From Massilia psychrophila (GTDB lineage: Bacteria > Pseudomonadota > Gammaproteobacteria > Burkholderiales > Burkholderiaceae_D), in the NCBI RefSeq assembly GCF_002760665.1, contig NZ_PDOB01000005.1, positions 1 to 64,000 on the forward strand: 64,000 bases of DNA. The letters are read 5' to 3'. Positions 48,706-59,667 of the stretch are shown here, piece after piece. The notes under the pieces were generated by a model that was not told the origin of the DNA, searched no databases, and worked only from the letters and a program-made list of their open reading frames with translations. Positions within the stretch are counted from its first letter, which is position 1, and every line of letters begins with the position of its first letter. Position numbers and translations under genes: made by a program.

Positions 48706-50396
48706 CCCGCATTACCACCCGCCCTTGCCCGTTCCGTACTTCCGAGATGCTGCGCCAGGACGGCGTGCATCCGGTGCTGGCGCGCCTGTACGCTTCGCGC
48801 GGTCTGACCGATGCGCGCGAGCTGTCGACCGAACTGGCGGCGTTGATCGCCCCCGCTGGCCTGCTCCACATCGATGCCGCCGCGGTGTTTTTGGCCGACG
48901 CCATCGCCGCCAACAAGAAGATGGTGATCGTCGCCGACTACGACTGCGACGGCGCCACCGCCTGCGCCACCGCCATGCGCGGCCTGCGCTCGATGGGTGC
49001 CATCGTCGACTTCATCGTGCCGAACCGCTTCGAATACGGCTATGGCCTGACGCCCGAGATCGTCGCACTGACGGCGCGCGAAAAGTCGCCCGACATCATC
49101 ATCACCGTCGACAATGGCATCGCCAGCATCGACGGCGTGGCGGAGGCCAATCGGCGCGGCATCGAGGTCGTCGTCACCGACCACCACCTGCCGGCCGATA
49201 CGCTGCCGCAAGCGCGCGTGATCGTCAACCCGAACCAGCCCGAATGCGGCTTTCCCAGCAAGCACCTGGCCGGCGTGGGCGTCGTGTTCTACGTGCTGCT
49301 GGCGCTGCGCGCCGAACTGCGCCGCCGCGGCGTGTTCGATGCCGCCAGCCAGCCGAAACTCGACAGCCTGCTCGACCTGGTGGCGCTGGGCACTGTTGCC
49401 GACGTCGTGCGGCTCGACCCGAACAACCGCATCCTGGTCGCCCAGGGCATCAAGCGGATGCGCGCCGGGCGCATGCACGCCGGCGTGGCAGCGCTGTTTC
49501 GCGTCGCCGGGCGCGAGGCGCGCGTCGCCTCGCCGTTCGACCTTGGTTTTGCGCTCGGCCCGCGCCTGAACGCCGCCGGCCGCCTCGACGACATGTCGCT
49601 CGGGATCGAATGCCTGGTCACCGACGACGAAGGGCGTGCCTGGGCCATCGCCCAGCAGCTCAACGACATCAACCTGCGGCGCCGCGAAATCGAAGCCGAT
49701 ATGCAGGATACTGCCCTGCTCCACCTCGACGACTTCCAGCCTGCCACAAGCAGCACCATCAGCGTATTCGACGCCGGCTGGCACCAGGGCGTGATCGGCA
49801 TCGTCGCCTCGCGCCTGAAAGAAAAATTCTTCCGCCCGACGATTACCTTCGCCCCCGGGCAGGACGGCTGGATCAAAGGCTCCGGCCGTTCGATTCCGGG
49901 CTTTCACTTGCGCGATGCGCTCGACCTGGTGTCGAAACGCGCGCCCAGCCTGATCGACAAATTCGGCGGCCACGCGATGGCGGCCGGATTGACCATCCGC
50001 GCCGACGCCTTCGACGCATTTTCGGCCGCTTTCGAGGCGGTCGGCCAGGCCTGGCTCAGCGCCGCCCAGCTCGAGCGCGTGATCGAAACCGACGGTCCGC
50101 TCGAAGACGCCTACTACACCACCGGCTTCATCGACCTGCTCGACAGCCAGGTGTGGGGCCAGGGCTTCGCGCCGCCCGTGTTCTGCGACGAATTTCGCGT
50201 CGTCAGCCAGCGCATCCTGAAGGAGCGCCACCTCAAGTTGTTACTTGAGCGCAACGGCCAGCGCTACGACGCCATCTGGTTCGGCCACACCGCCTCGCTC
50301 GGCGAGCGCGCCCGCGTCGCCTTCCGGCTCGACGCCAACGAATACAACGGCGTTACCAAGGTGCAGCTGATGGTCGAGCACGCGGAAGCGGCCTGA
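48702..50396 (+). CDS. recJ: Single-stranded-DNA-specific 5'-3' exonuclease RecJ
   Basis: A 564-residue DHH-family nuclease used in recombination and mismatch repair. Catalytic motifs are VIVADYDCDGATACATAM (DYDCDG), IITVDNGIASIDG, VVVTDHHLPAD (DHH) and DLVALGTVADVVRL (GTVAD). The DHHA1 domain later has SGRSIPGFHLRDAL-type GSGRSIPGFHLRDAL and FGGHAMAAGL. The length is complete. Start overlaps the rpfE-like gene by 4 bases. Confidence 0.96.
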   Translation: MTRITTRPCPFRTSEMLRQDGVHPVLARLYASRGLTDARELSTELAALIAPAGLLHIDAAAVFLADAIAANKKMVIVADYDCDGATACATAMRGLRSMGAIVDFIVPNRFEYGYGLTPEIVALTAREKSPDIIITVDNGIASIDGVAEANRRGIEVVVTDHHLPADTLPQARVIVNPNQPECGFPSKHLAGVGVVFYVLLALRAELRRRGVFDAASQPKLDSLLDLVALGTVADVVRLDPNNRILVAQGIKRMRAGRMHAGVAALFRVAGREARVASPFDLGFALGPRLNAAGRLDDMSLGIECLVTDDEGRAWAIAQQLNDINLRRREIEADMQDTALLHLDDFQPATSSTISVFDAGWHQGVIGIVASRLKEKFFRPTITFAPGQDGWIKGSGRSIPGFHLRDALDLVSKRAPSLIDKFGGHAMAAGLTIRADAFDAFSAAFEAVGQAWLSAAQLERVIETDGPLEDAYYTTGFIDLLDSQVWGQGFAPPVFCDEFRVVSQRILKERHLKLLLERNGQRYDAIWFGHTASLGERARVAFRLDANEYNGVTKVQLMVEHAEAA

Positions 50397-50476
50397 CCTC
50401 GGCTCACCGCTTTATGCGATCGCACACACGCGCGTCAGTCGGCACATCAGCTACGCACATGCTGACTATCGCCTGA

Positions 50477-50938
50477 TCACTTCGTCATCAGGTAATTAAC
50501 GTCGGACGAGCCATCCGGTTGCCGGAGCCAACCTTGTGCTTCGTAAAATCGATCCGCTCTCGTGCCGGCACCCGTGCTCAGGCGAACACAGTCATGACCC
50601 AGTTCGAACAGCCACTCCACGGCCAGCCTGAGCAAAGTCTTTGCGAAACCGCATCCTTCGTGTGCCGGACTGACGAATAATGCCCAAATAGACGATTTTT
50701 CCCCGTCTGCGTAGCAAAAAGCGACGATTTCTCCCTTACTCTCGGCGACCCAGCCACGTCCCGATTTTTCAAGATAATCTTCATACATCTGTACGGTAAT
50801 GCGGGCCGGGTCCGATAGTGTATTTTCAGCGACGGCGAGCCGAATTGCCGACATCGAAGGGATGTCGCTGCTGTTTGCCTGTCGATACAAGGGGATGTCA
50901 TTCGGTCGCACTATGTCGGGGTCAAGTTTGCGCAACAT
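50477..50938 (-). CDS. GNAT-family N-acetyltransferase
   Basis: A 153-residue acetyltransferase. The acetyl-CoA loop is in SPAHEGCGFAKTLLRLAVEW, close to the Q/RxxGxG/A signature, and the C terminus has FYEAQGWLRQPDG. The family transfers acetyl groups to amines; the substrate is unknown. Its base composition is visibly less GC-rich than its neighbours, and it stands alone between recJ and kup, both transcribed the other way, so it may be acquired. Confidence 0.82.
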   Translation of the reverse strand: MLRKLDPDIVRPNDIPLYRQANSSDIPSMSAIRLAVAENTLSDPARITVQMYEDYLEKSGRGWVAESKGEIVAFCYADGEKSSIWALFVSPAHEGCGFAKTLLRLAVEWLFELGHDCVRLSTGAGTRADRFYEAQGWLRQPDGSSDVNYLMTK

Positions 50939-51052
50939 TGATTATATGGAAACTTTTAGCGCGACGGGTGGTTAAACAAGCCTGGCGTGCTATTCGCCGG
51001 CGCCAGCCCGGCTGGCGTAACGCGACAAACTGGTCTTTTGAAAAATTCTCGT

Positions 51053-51058
51053 TACAAT
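51053..51058 (+). promoter_or_regulatory. Possible -10 of kup
   Basis: TACAAT lies 26 bases before the kup ATG. A -35 is not clear. A 7-bp hairpin CGCCAGC-CCG-GCTGGCG (51001-51017) is found about 35 bases upstream of it. Confidence 0.3.
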
Positions 51059-51084
51059 GCGACACGACTTAACCAGGCTGCAGA

Positions 51085-52965
51085 ATGACAACTGAATCGA
51101 CAAAAAAAAACGGCATCGCCACCCTGACCTTGGGCGCCATTGGGGTGGTGTACGGCGACATTGGCACAAGCCCGCTTTACACCATGAAAGAGGTATTTTC
51201 TCCCGCGCATGGGATTGCTGTGTCGCCGGCGAACGTGATTGGCGTGGTGTCACTGATTTTATGGTGCCTCATCGTGGTCATTTCGCTCAAATACGTGACG
51301 CTGGTGCTGAGGGCCGACAATAGGGGCGAAGGCGGAATCATGGCGCTGACGGCCCTGGCGCTGAAATCGGTAACGCAAAATTCCCGATTTTATTACCCGG
51401 TCATGTTGCTCGGCATGATCGGTGCCGGCCTGTTTTTCGGCGATGGCGTCATTACCCCTGCGATTACCGTGCTGTCGTCGATCGAAGGGATCGAGGTGGC
51501 AACGCCCGCATTCAAACCTTACGTGATTCCGGTGACACTTGCCGTGCTGGCCGGCCTGTACTGGGTCCAGCACCGCGGCACAGGTGGCATCGGCAAATGG
51601 TTTGGCCCCATCGTGCTGGTATGGTTTACGACGCTGGCGGCAATGGGTGTGGTGAACATCGTTGAGAACACCGAGATCCTGGCGGCGTTAAATCCTTTGT
51701 ATGCTTTCAACTTCCTGCGTGCAAATGGATGGTTCGCTTTCGTCGCGTTGGGCGCCGTTGTGCTGGCGCTGACGGGCGCCGAAGCCTTGTACGCCGATAT
51801 GGGCCATTTCGGGCGCAAACCGGTACGACTGGCGTGGTTTTCTGTGGTTTTTCCTGCGCTGGCACTGAACTATCTTGGCCAAGGGGCAATGCTGCTATCG
51901 AACCCGGCAGCAGCTGTCAATCCCTTCTTTTACCAGCTCGGTGAGTGGAGCATCTACCCGCTCGTTGCACTTTCAACGGTAGCGGCGGTAGTGGCATCCC
52001 AGGCGACGATTTCCGGCGCCTTCTCGGTCGCCCAACAGGCGATCTCGCTGGGCTTTTTGCCGCGTATGCAAATTTTGCACACCTCAAGCCAGGAGCAAGG
52101 ACAAGTATATATTCCTTTGGTGAACTGGCTGCAGTTCGGGGCGGTCGTATTTGCCGTCGTCGCTTTTGGCTCATCGACGAATCTGGCATCGGCGTATGGC
52201 ATCGCCGCCACCGCCACCATGCTGACGACAACGCTGCTGACCTTCTTCGTGGTCAGGTATGGCTGGAACTACCCGTGGTTTGTCGCCATCGGCGCTACGT
52301 CTTTCTTTCTCGTGTTCGACGTCACGCTGTTCGCCTCGACCAGTCTCAAGATCGTCAGTGGCGGCTGGTTCACATTGGTGATCAGCGCGATCATGGTGAC
52401 CATCATGCTTACCTGGCGTAAAGGGCGCGAGCTGGTCTTCGACAATTTAAAGGCTCACCTCATTCCCCTGCCGGAATTTCTTGGAAGTCTGTTTAACACG
52501 CCGCCGCATCGGGTTCCGGGTACGGCGGTCTTTTTCAGGACGGAAGGAGACGGTGTTCCTCACGCGATGCTCCACAATTTGCTGCACAACAAGGTCCTTC
52601 ACGAGCGCGTCGTCTTCCTGACAGTAATCTCGACCGATATTCCGTTTGTGCCGACCTCGGAGCGCATCAAGGTAGAACCGCTGGGAAATGATTGTTATCA
52701 GGTCGATCTGTTGTATGGCTTTGTTGAGTCCCGCAACGTGCCTGCTGATCTGGAATTGGCTGCGCAGTATGGGTTGGCCTTCGAGCCGATGGAGACCTCG
52801 TATTTTATTGCGCGGCAAAACATCATAGCGACCCCAGGAGCCGGGATGGCGATGTGGCGAGAAGGTCTGTACGCCTCGATGGCTAGAAATGCGCGCGATG
52901 CGGCAGACTATTTCAAACTGCCTTCGAACCGTGTGATCGAGCTCGGCACGCAAGTGGAAATTTAG
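51085..52965 (+). CDS. kup: Low-affinity K+ transporter Kup
   Basis: A 626-residue potassium:proton symporter with about twelve membrane segments. Family blocks are LTLGAIGVVYGDIGTSPLYT at the N terminus, RADNRGEGGIMALTAL, and MLGMIGAGLFFGDGVITPAI, then GAEALYADMGHFGRKPVRLA. The C-terminal 170 residues are the usual cytoplasmic domain. Length fits Kup (about 620). It is less GC-rich than its flanks. Confidence 0.95.
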   Translation: MTTESTKKNGIATLTLGAIGVVYGDIGTSPLYTMKEVFSPAHGIAVSPANVIGVVSLILWCLIVVISLKYVTLVLRADNRGEGGIMALTALALKSVTQNSRFYYPVMLLGMIGAGLFFGDGVITPAITVLSSIEGIEVATPAFKPYVIPVTLAVLAGLYWVQHRGTGGIGKWFGPIVLVWFTTLAAMGVVNIVENTEILAALNPLYAFNFLRANGWFAFVALGAVVLALTGAEALYADMGHFGRKPVRLAWFSVVFPALALNYLGQGAMLLSNPAAAVNPFFYQLGEWSIYPLVALSTVAAVVASQATISGAFSVAQQAISLGFLPRMQILHTSSQEQGQVYIPLVNWLQFGAVVFAVVAFGSSTNLASAYGIAATATMLTTTLLTFFVVRYGWNYPWFVAIGATSFFLVFDVTLFASTSLKIVSGGWFTLVISAIMVTIMLTWRKGRELVFDNLKAHLIPLPEFLGSLFNTPPHRVPGTAVFFRTEGDGVPHAMLHNLLHNKVLHERVVFLTVISTDIPFVPTSERIKVEPLGNDCYQVDLLYGFVESRNVPADLELAAQYGLAFEPMETSYFIARQNIIATPGAGMAMWREGLYASMARNARDAADYFKLPSNRVIELGTQVEI

Positions 52966-52995
52966 CGGATGACAAAAGAACACAAGGTGCGTCGC

Positions 52996-53024
52996 TTGCG
53001 CTTTAATTTTAAAAGGAGTATAAA
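52996..53024 (+). promoter_or_regulatory. Promoter of the Xre/RES operon
   Basis: TTGCGC (52996-53001) and TATAAA (53019-53024) are exactly 17 bases apart, in an AT-rich patch that stands out from the surroundings. The antitoxin ATG is at 53046, with CCGGAG about 6 bases before it. Such operons are normally repressed by the antitoxin, but I see no clear operator palindrome. Confidence 0.6.
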
Positions 53025-53045
53025 ACATCCTTAACCGGAGTAATC

Positions 53046-53483
53046 ATGAATCTCGCTTACGCCTATCCAAAAAGTCGCTTCGAGCCCGCCGTCCTGGTCG
53101 ACCTGAACCAGCGCGCCGAGCGCGAGCGGCTCTCGAAGTCCGCCTTGAAGGGGTTTTTCAGGCTGGCCGCGGCCTGGCAATTGCGCGACGAAGACGCCCG
53201 CGAACTGCTCGGCGGCCTGTCCTCATCCGCCTTTTACGAATGGAAGAAGAACCCGCAACGGGTGCTGGAGGTGGACCGCATCACCCGCATCTCCTACCTG
53301 ATCGGTATCTACAAGGCGCTGCACATCCTGTACGGCGACAAGCTGGCCGACGAGTGGGTCGGCCTGCCCAACAAAAACCCGGTATTCGGCGGGCGCACCC
53401 CGCTGTCGCAGATGCTGGCCGGTGGCATTTTGGCGATGCAGACGGTGCGTAAGCTCCTCGACGCGCGGCGCGGGGGCCTGTGA
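53046..53483 (+). CDS. Xre/MbcA/ParS-type antitoxin
   Basis: A 145-residue protein of the DUF2384 antitoxin type. An N-terminal helix-turn-helix region (about 25-75, ALKGFFRLAAAWQLRDEDAR, SSSAFYEWKKNP) is followed by the DUF2384 block RISYLIGIYKALHILYGD and ADEWVGLPNKNPVFGGRTPL. It should bind and block the RES toxin encoded next and repress the operon. The RES start is one base after its stop. Confidence 0.88.
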   Translation: MNLAYAYPKSRFEPAVLVDLNQRAERERLSKSALKGFFRLAAAWQLRDEDARELLGGLSSSAFYEWKKNPQRVLEVDRITRISYLIGIYKALHILYGDKLADEWVGLPNKNPVFGGRTPLSQMLAGGILAMQTVRKLLDARRGGL

Positions 53484-53484
53484 G

Positions 53485-54168
53485 TTGGCCGCGGCACCGA
53501 AACAGACCGCGCTGCGCCAGTTCGATACCTGCTGGCTGATCCCGTCGCGCTTCGCCGATGCCGAGGACTCGGTCCTGGCGCCGCTGGCGGACCATAACGA
53601 CATGCTGGGCGACCTGTTCGACCTCGACAACGCCACCAACGAGCGCCTGCGCGGCGAATACGGCGGCCTGCCCAGCATCGGCGTCGATGAACTGGTGTTC
53701 GGCGTGCCCAATTTTCGCATCATCAACGCCGCTTTTACGTACGCCCGCCCCGAGGGCAACCGCTTCAGCGACGACGAACGCGGCGCCTGGTACTGCGCGT
53801 TCGAGCCGGAAACGGCGCTCGCCGAGATCATCTTCCACAAGACGGTCGAGTACCAGGAGATCGACCGCTTCGACGACAGCGTCTGCTACCAGACCATGCT
53901 GGCCGATTTTACCGCCACCTTCCACGACCTGCGCGGCGCGCGCGGCAATGCCCGGGTACTCGCGCCCGACAGCTACATCGCTTCGCAAGAGCTGGCCGCC
54001 GAGCTGCTGGAAGCCGGCTCGATGGGAGTGATTTTTCCCAGCGTGCGGCGCACCAACGGCACCAACCTGGCGTGCTTTCGACCGGCCCTGGTGGGGAACG
54101 TGCGCAAGGGCCGCGCGTATCGGTTAACATGGGCGGGTTCGCCGACGCCAGGCGTCGAGTCGATCTGA
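53485..54168 (+). CDS. RES-domain toxin
   Basis: A 227-residue RES protein. Family members, such as Res and MbcT, degrade NAD+ and stop growth. The Arg-Tyr-Glu active-site set is probably in GNRFSDDERGAWYCAFEPET and ALAEIIFHK; the conserved Ser lies in FPSVRRTNGTNLACFRPALV. The start is TTG 53485, immediately after the antitoxin stop; no ATG or GTG in frame gives a better N terminus. The stop codon falls inside the first unit of a 14-bp tandem repeat. Confidence 0.85.
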   Translation: MAAAPKQTALRQFDTCWLIPSRFADAEDSVLAPLADHNDMLGDLFDLDNATNERLRGEYGGLPSIGVDELVFGVPNFRIINAAFTYARPEGNRFSDDERGAWYCAFEPETALAEIIFHKTVEYQEIDRFDDSVCYQTMLADFTATFHDLRGARGNARVLAPDSYIASQELAAELLEAGSMGVIFPSVRRTNGTNLACFRPALVGNVRKGRAYRLTWAGSPTPGVESI

Positions 54169-54212
54169 CCGAGTCGATCTGACCGAGTCGATCTGACCGA
54201 GTTTATCTGACC
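54157..54212. repeat. Four 14-bp tandem copies at the end of the RES gene
   Basis: GAGTCGATCTGACC occurs exactly at 54157, 54171 and 54185, and as GAGTTTATCTGACC at 54199. The RES stop TGA (54166-54168) is in the first unit. T8 follows shortly after (54215-54222), but there is no stem, so it is not an obvious terminator. Confidence 0.9.
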
Positions 54213-54231
54213 AATTTTTTTTACCGTGCTT

Positions 54232-54552
54232 ATGAATACCAATCCCGATAACGATACCGAACTGCGCATCAAGATCAACCGCGAGACCGCGCGCCTGCCG
54301 TGGGCCGAACTGGAGCGCCACTTTGCCCAGGGCACGGTGGTGTTCGTCAGCCCCGACCTGGACCTGATCGACGTCGCGGTGCGCATTTCGCACGACGACA
54401 AGGACAGCATTGCGCGCTGGATGGCCGACTCCAGGGTCGGCAAGGTAACGGTCGAACAGGCACAAGCCTGGAGCGAAGGGCAAGCCGTGCTGTGGACCGC
54501 GGTGGTCAGCCCGTTCGTGCTGGTACAGGCGGAGAAGGCGAAGCTAAATTAG
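54232..54552 (+). CDS. DUF2288 protein
   Basis: A 106-residue protein. It has the DUF2288 pattern: ETARLPWAELERHFAQGTVV, then VSPDLDLIDVAVRISHDDKD, ARWMADSRVGKVTVEQAQAW and FVLVQAEKAKLN. The function is unknown. It has no membrane segment. It starts 63 bases after the RES stop, right behind the 14-bp repeats. Confidence 0.8.
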   Translation: MNTNPDNDTELRIKINRETARLPWAELERHFAQGTVVFVSPDLDLIDVAVRISHDDKDSIARWMADSRVGKVTVEQAQAWSEGQAVLWTAVVSPFVLVQAEKAKLN

Positions 54553-54660
54553 GCTGCGCCCTGGAGGTGAGAAATGGGGTCCCGCGTGCGCGAGCACGCC
54601 GTGCATGCCGGGCGGTCATGGCGCATGCGGAGACCTCGTTAGTGCGCAAACCGCTCAAGC

Positions 54661-56672
<2,012 letters not shown>

Positions 56673-56741
56673 GGCAAGGTTCCTTGGGAAAGATGAGGAT
56701 CGACCGCATGATACGCAGTGCGCCGCCCGGCAACAAGCTTG

Positions 56742-56822
56742 ATGCCGGGGGACTGCCGCGACATCAACGGCGACAGCGTGATCGATATCCGCGACGCACG
56801 GGCGGCGCAGGGTCTGCGCTAA
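56742..56822 (+). pseudogene. Dockerin-like Ca-binding repeat relic
   Basis: The frame 56742-56822 reads MPGDCRDINGDSVIDIRDAR and ends AAQGLR. The DxNGDxxIDxxD pattern is that of a dockerin type I/EF-hand-like calcium loop, usually the very end of a secreted enzyme. No larger protein precedes it, so it looks like the leftover tail of a deleted gene. The rest of 56673-56942 shows nothing. Confidence 0.4.
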
Positions 56823-56942
56823 ACTGGGCGGAGGACGAACATCCACCGCCCAACGCCAGATCGGTGCCCTTGGCGCGCTCGCCGGGGAACACAGCCGAGC
56901 GCGGCGAACTCGACAGGCGCTATGCGCAATCAATCAGTTTCC

Positions 56943-57419
56943 TCACAGTTCGCCATGGCTTTCTATCGAGGTATTTTTCACCACCGCCAGCCAATAGGCG
57001 ACGGCCAGTGCGAGCACTAGCGCAGCGGTGGCGAACACATAGTCAGAACTGACCACTTTGTAATCCAACACAATGACCTTGCGGGCGACTGCCATAAACG
57101 CCGTCGCCAGGACAACTTTGATATGGATGACGTTATCGCGCAGATAGCTGGCGATGTTGATGAAGATTTCGATTGCAATCAGCACGGCCATGAACGCGCC
57201 GAAGACGGCCAAAATATCGCTGATTTCAAGCAGGTAGTACGGATGGGCGGCAATGCGTGAATACAGCACGTAGCCGACATCTGCCACCCCCCACCAGATC
57301 ACCATTACCATCAGCACGGCCAGGATTCGCACGGCAAAGCGTATCAATTTCACCAGCACCTTGATGAGAGGATCGTTCAAGGGCAATGGAGGCTGCGGGG
57401 GCGTAATATTTTGGCTCAT
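56943..57419 (-). CDS. PsiE-family membrane protein
   Basis: A 158-residue protein with four membrane segments (IRFAVRILAVLMVMVIWWGV, ISDILAVFGAFMAVLIAIEI, VVLATAFMAVARKVIVLDY, FATAALVLALAVAYWLAVV). It matches the phosphate-starvation-inducible PsiE family, whose function is unknown. The start MSQNITPPQPP at 57419 follows AGGAGAT; a longer frame to 57446 is possible but has no RBS. Confidence 0.82.
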   Translation of the reverse strand: MSQNITPPQPPLPLNDPLIKVLVKLIRFAVRILAVLMVMVIWWGVADVGYVLYSRIAAHPYYLLEISDILAVFGAFMAVLIAIEIFINIASYLRDNVIHIKVVLATAFMAVARKVIVLDYKVVSSDYVFATAALVLALAVAYWLAVVKNTSIESHGEL

Positions 57420-57490
57420 CTGGATCTCCTGCTGACATGGCCGCAACGATAGATTTCGATTGTAATATGAGAGTACCGCGATCTTGTGCC

Positions 57491-57717
57491 ATGCTGATCA
57501 AAGCGCTTCAAGCGCGCGGCCATGTCGTCGCCATGACCGGCCCGATGCTACCCACGCAATTGCTTTGGATTAATCTGGTCACTGCCCTGTTTTTGCGGCT
57601 GACTGCAGCGGTGCGCCGCGCGACCCTGAAGAAGCGCTGTTCACCCACTCGCCGCTGATGCGTACCGAAATGGTGACGCTCATCTCGCTCGCCGGCGCAT
57701 TCGGGCTGTTGGCGTGA
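57491..57717 (+). pseudogene. P-type cation ATPase relic with large internal deletion
   Basis: LIKALQARGHVVAMTG is the start of the hinge motif of P-type ATPases, but the next residues are PMLPTQLLWINLVTALF, which normally lie some 80 residues later in the membrane part; the whole GDGxNDxPAL region is gone. After a frameshift near 57600 another frame reads DPEEALFTHSPLMRTEMVTL and ends at TGA 57715. The gene is therefore only a scar of a cation pump. Confidence 0.75.
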
Positions 57718-57804
57718 AAAAAGGCATTGCGGGCACGAACCTCGACGAAGTCCGGCTACGCTGTCGAGTCGATACCTCAACCGGTCCCGGGCGTCCCCTT
57801 CGGG

Positions 57805-57810
57805 TATAAT
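57805..57810 (+). promoter_or_regulatory. -10 element of prfB
   Basis: TATAAT lies 42 bases before the prfB ATG, preceded by GGG. The -35 region is poor (CGGTCC at 17 bases). It would give a leader of about 35 bases. Confidence 0.5.
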
Positions 57811-57851
57811 CGACGGTTCGATTCATCTCATTCAAGACCGGAAAAAACGCC

Positions 57852-58956
57852 ATGGAAGCCGAACGCATCAACGCCCTCTCCGCCCTGCTCAACGACCTGA
57901 CCGGTCGCGAAGCCGAACTTCGGAGGTATCTTTGACTACGATAAAAAGTCAGAGAAGCTCGAACAAGTCAACGAAGAACTAGAAGATCCGACCGTCTGGA
58001 ACGATCCTAAACGCGCCCAGGAACTCGGCAAAGAGAAAAAAGCGCTGGAAGGCGTCGTGCATACGCTGCAAAAAGCCGATGCCAGCTTAAAAGATGCGCA
58101 CGATTTGTTCGGCATGGCGCGCGAAGAAAACGACGACGACACGCTCGAAGCCGTCATCGTCGATGCCGATGCCATCAAGCTGGTCGTCGAAGGCATGGAA
58201 TTTCGCCGCATGTTCGGCCATCCAATGGACCAGAACAACTGCTTCATCGATATCCAGGCCGGCGCCGGCGGTACCGAAGCCCAAGACTGGGCCTCGATGC
58301 TGCTGCGCCAGTACCTGCGCTATTGCGAGCGCAAGGGTTTCAAGGTCGATATCCTCGAGCAGTCCGACGGCGAAGTCGCCGGCATCAAGACCGCCACGCT
58401 CAAGGTCGAGGGCGAGTACGCCTACGGCCACCTGCGCACTGAAACCGGCGTGCACCGGCTGGTGCGCAAGTCGCCGTTCGACTCGGCCAACGGCCGCCAC
58501 ACCTCGTTCACGTCCCTGTTCGTGTACCCGGAAGTGGACGATTCGATCGAGATCGACGTCAATCCGGCCGATATCCGGGTCGATACCTACCGCGCATCCG
58601 GCGCCGGCGGCCAGCACATCAACAAGACCGACTCGGCGGTGCGCATGACGCACGGCCCGACCGGCATCGTGGTGCAGTGCCAGAACGACCGCAGCCAGCA
58701 CCGCAACCGCGCCGAAGCGATGGAAATGCTGAAGGCCAAGCTGTACGAGCACGAGCTGCGCAAGCGCATGAGCGAGCAGCAAAAGCTGGAAGACTCGAAG
58801 ACCGACGTCGGCTGGGGCCACCAGATCCGCTCGTACGTGCTGGACCAGTCGCGCATCAAGGACTTGCGCACTAATTTCGAAACGGGCAACACCAAGGGCG
58901 TGCTGGACGGCGACCTCGACGAGTTCATCGCCGCTTCGCTCAAACAGGGCGTCTAG
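57852..58956 (+). CDS. prfB: Peptide chain release factor 2, with programmed +1 frameshift
   Basis: RF2 frees the peptide at UAA and UGA codons. Zero frame runs from ATG 57852 for 27 codons ([18 protein letters not shown], then REAELRRYL) to CTT TGA C at 57930-57936. Translation continues +1 as [20 protein letters not shown] to 58956, giving about 367 residues. CGGAGG stands just before TATCTTTGAC, the internal Shine-Dalgarno that drives the shift. The peptide anticodon region contains the SPF tripeptide ([15 protein letters not shown]), and [13 protein letters not shown] holds the GGQ. RF2 autoregulates its own synthesis through this site. Confidence 0.97.
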
Positions 58957-58959
58957 CCG

Positions 58960-59625
58960 ATGGCCCGCGAAAAAACCGCTTTCATCTTCGACATGGACGG
59001 CACCATCGTCGACAACATGGTCTACCACACGCAATCGTGGATCACGTTTTTCGAGCAGCGCGGCATGGCGATCGATGCCGACGCGTTCTTTCGCACCACG
59101 GCCGGGCGCCAGGGCAAGGAGATCATCCGCGCCCACCTGGGCGAACACCTGGGCGACGACGAAGTGGCGCGACTGAACGTCGAGAAGGAAGCGGTTTACC
59201 GCGACCTGTACGGCCCGCACCGCAAGACCGTCGCCGGTTTCGATGCGCTGGTCAACCGCGCCAGGATGGAAGGCGTGGTGCTGGCCGTGGCGACCGCCGC
59301 GCCCGACGCCAACATCGAGTTCACGCTTGACGGGCTCGACTTGCGGCGCCATTTCGACGTCGTTGTCGGCGCCGCCAATGTCGCGCGCGGCAAGCCCCAT
59401 CCCGACGGCTTCCTGCTCGCCGCCGAGCGCTGCGCAATCGCGCCCGAACATTGCATCGTGTTCGAAGACGCGCCGCTGGGCGTGGAAGCGGCGCGCCGCG
59501 CTGGCATGCGCTGCGTGGTGCTGACCACTACCCTGCCGGCCGCGGCGTTTGCCGATTTCGACAACGTCGTCGCCATCGCCGCCGATTTTTCGGGCCTCGA
59601 TATCGACGCCCTGTTCGCCGCCTGA
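58960..59625 (+). CDS. HAD-family phosphatase
   Basis: A 221-residue HAD hydrolase of the beta-phosphoglucomutase/phosphatase type. Motif I is FIFDMDGTIVDNM with both Asp, motif II lies in AVATAAPDANIE, and motifs III-IV in GKPHPDGFLLA and CIVFEDAPLGVEAARRAG. A four-helix cap sits between motifs I and II. The substrate is unknown. It starts 3 bases after prfB and is read with it and lysS. Confidence 0.88.
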   Translation: MAREKTAFIFDMDGTIVDNMVYHTQSWITFFEQRGMAIDADAFFRTTAGRQGKEIIRAHLGEHLGDDEVARLNVEKEAVYRDLYGPHRKTVAGFDALVNRARMEGVVLAVATAAPDANIEFTLDGLDLRRHFDVVVGAANVARGKPHPDGFLLAAERCAIAPEHCIVFEDAPLGVEAARRAGMRCVVLTTTLPAAAFADFDNVVAIAADFSGLDIDALFAA

Positions 59626-59639
59626 TCAGCGCCGTTCGC

Positions 59640-59645
59640 TACAAT
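59640..59645 (+). promoter_or_regulatory. Possible -10 of lysS
   Basis: TACAAT lies 22 bases before the lysS ATG, in the 42-base gap after the HAD gene. The -35 is weak. It may be an internal promoter of the prfB-HAD-lysS row. Confidence 0.3.
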
Positions 59646-59667
59646 AAACCTCACACACCAGACTCTC

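Noticed and set aside
48225-50231. 668-codon minus-strand frame opposite the rpfE-like gene and recJ, and a 559-codon frame on the plus strand in another phase
   Set aside because: RecJ motifs fix the true frame; the others are low-complexity shadows.
57933-57935. Selenocysteine or nonsense mutation in prfB
   Set aside because: The TGA lies in the classical RF2 frameshift site with the upstream Shine-Dalgarno, so the programmed +1 shift explains it.
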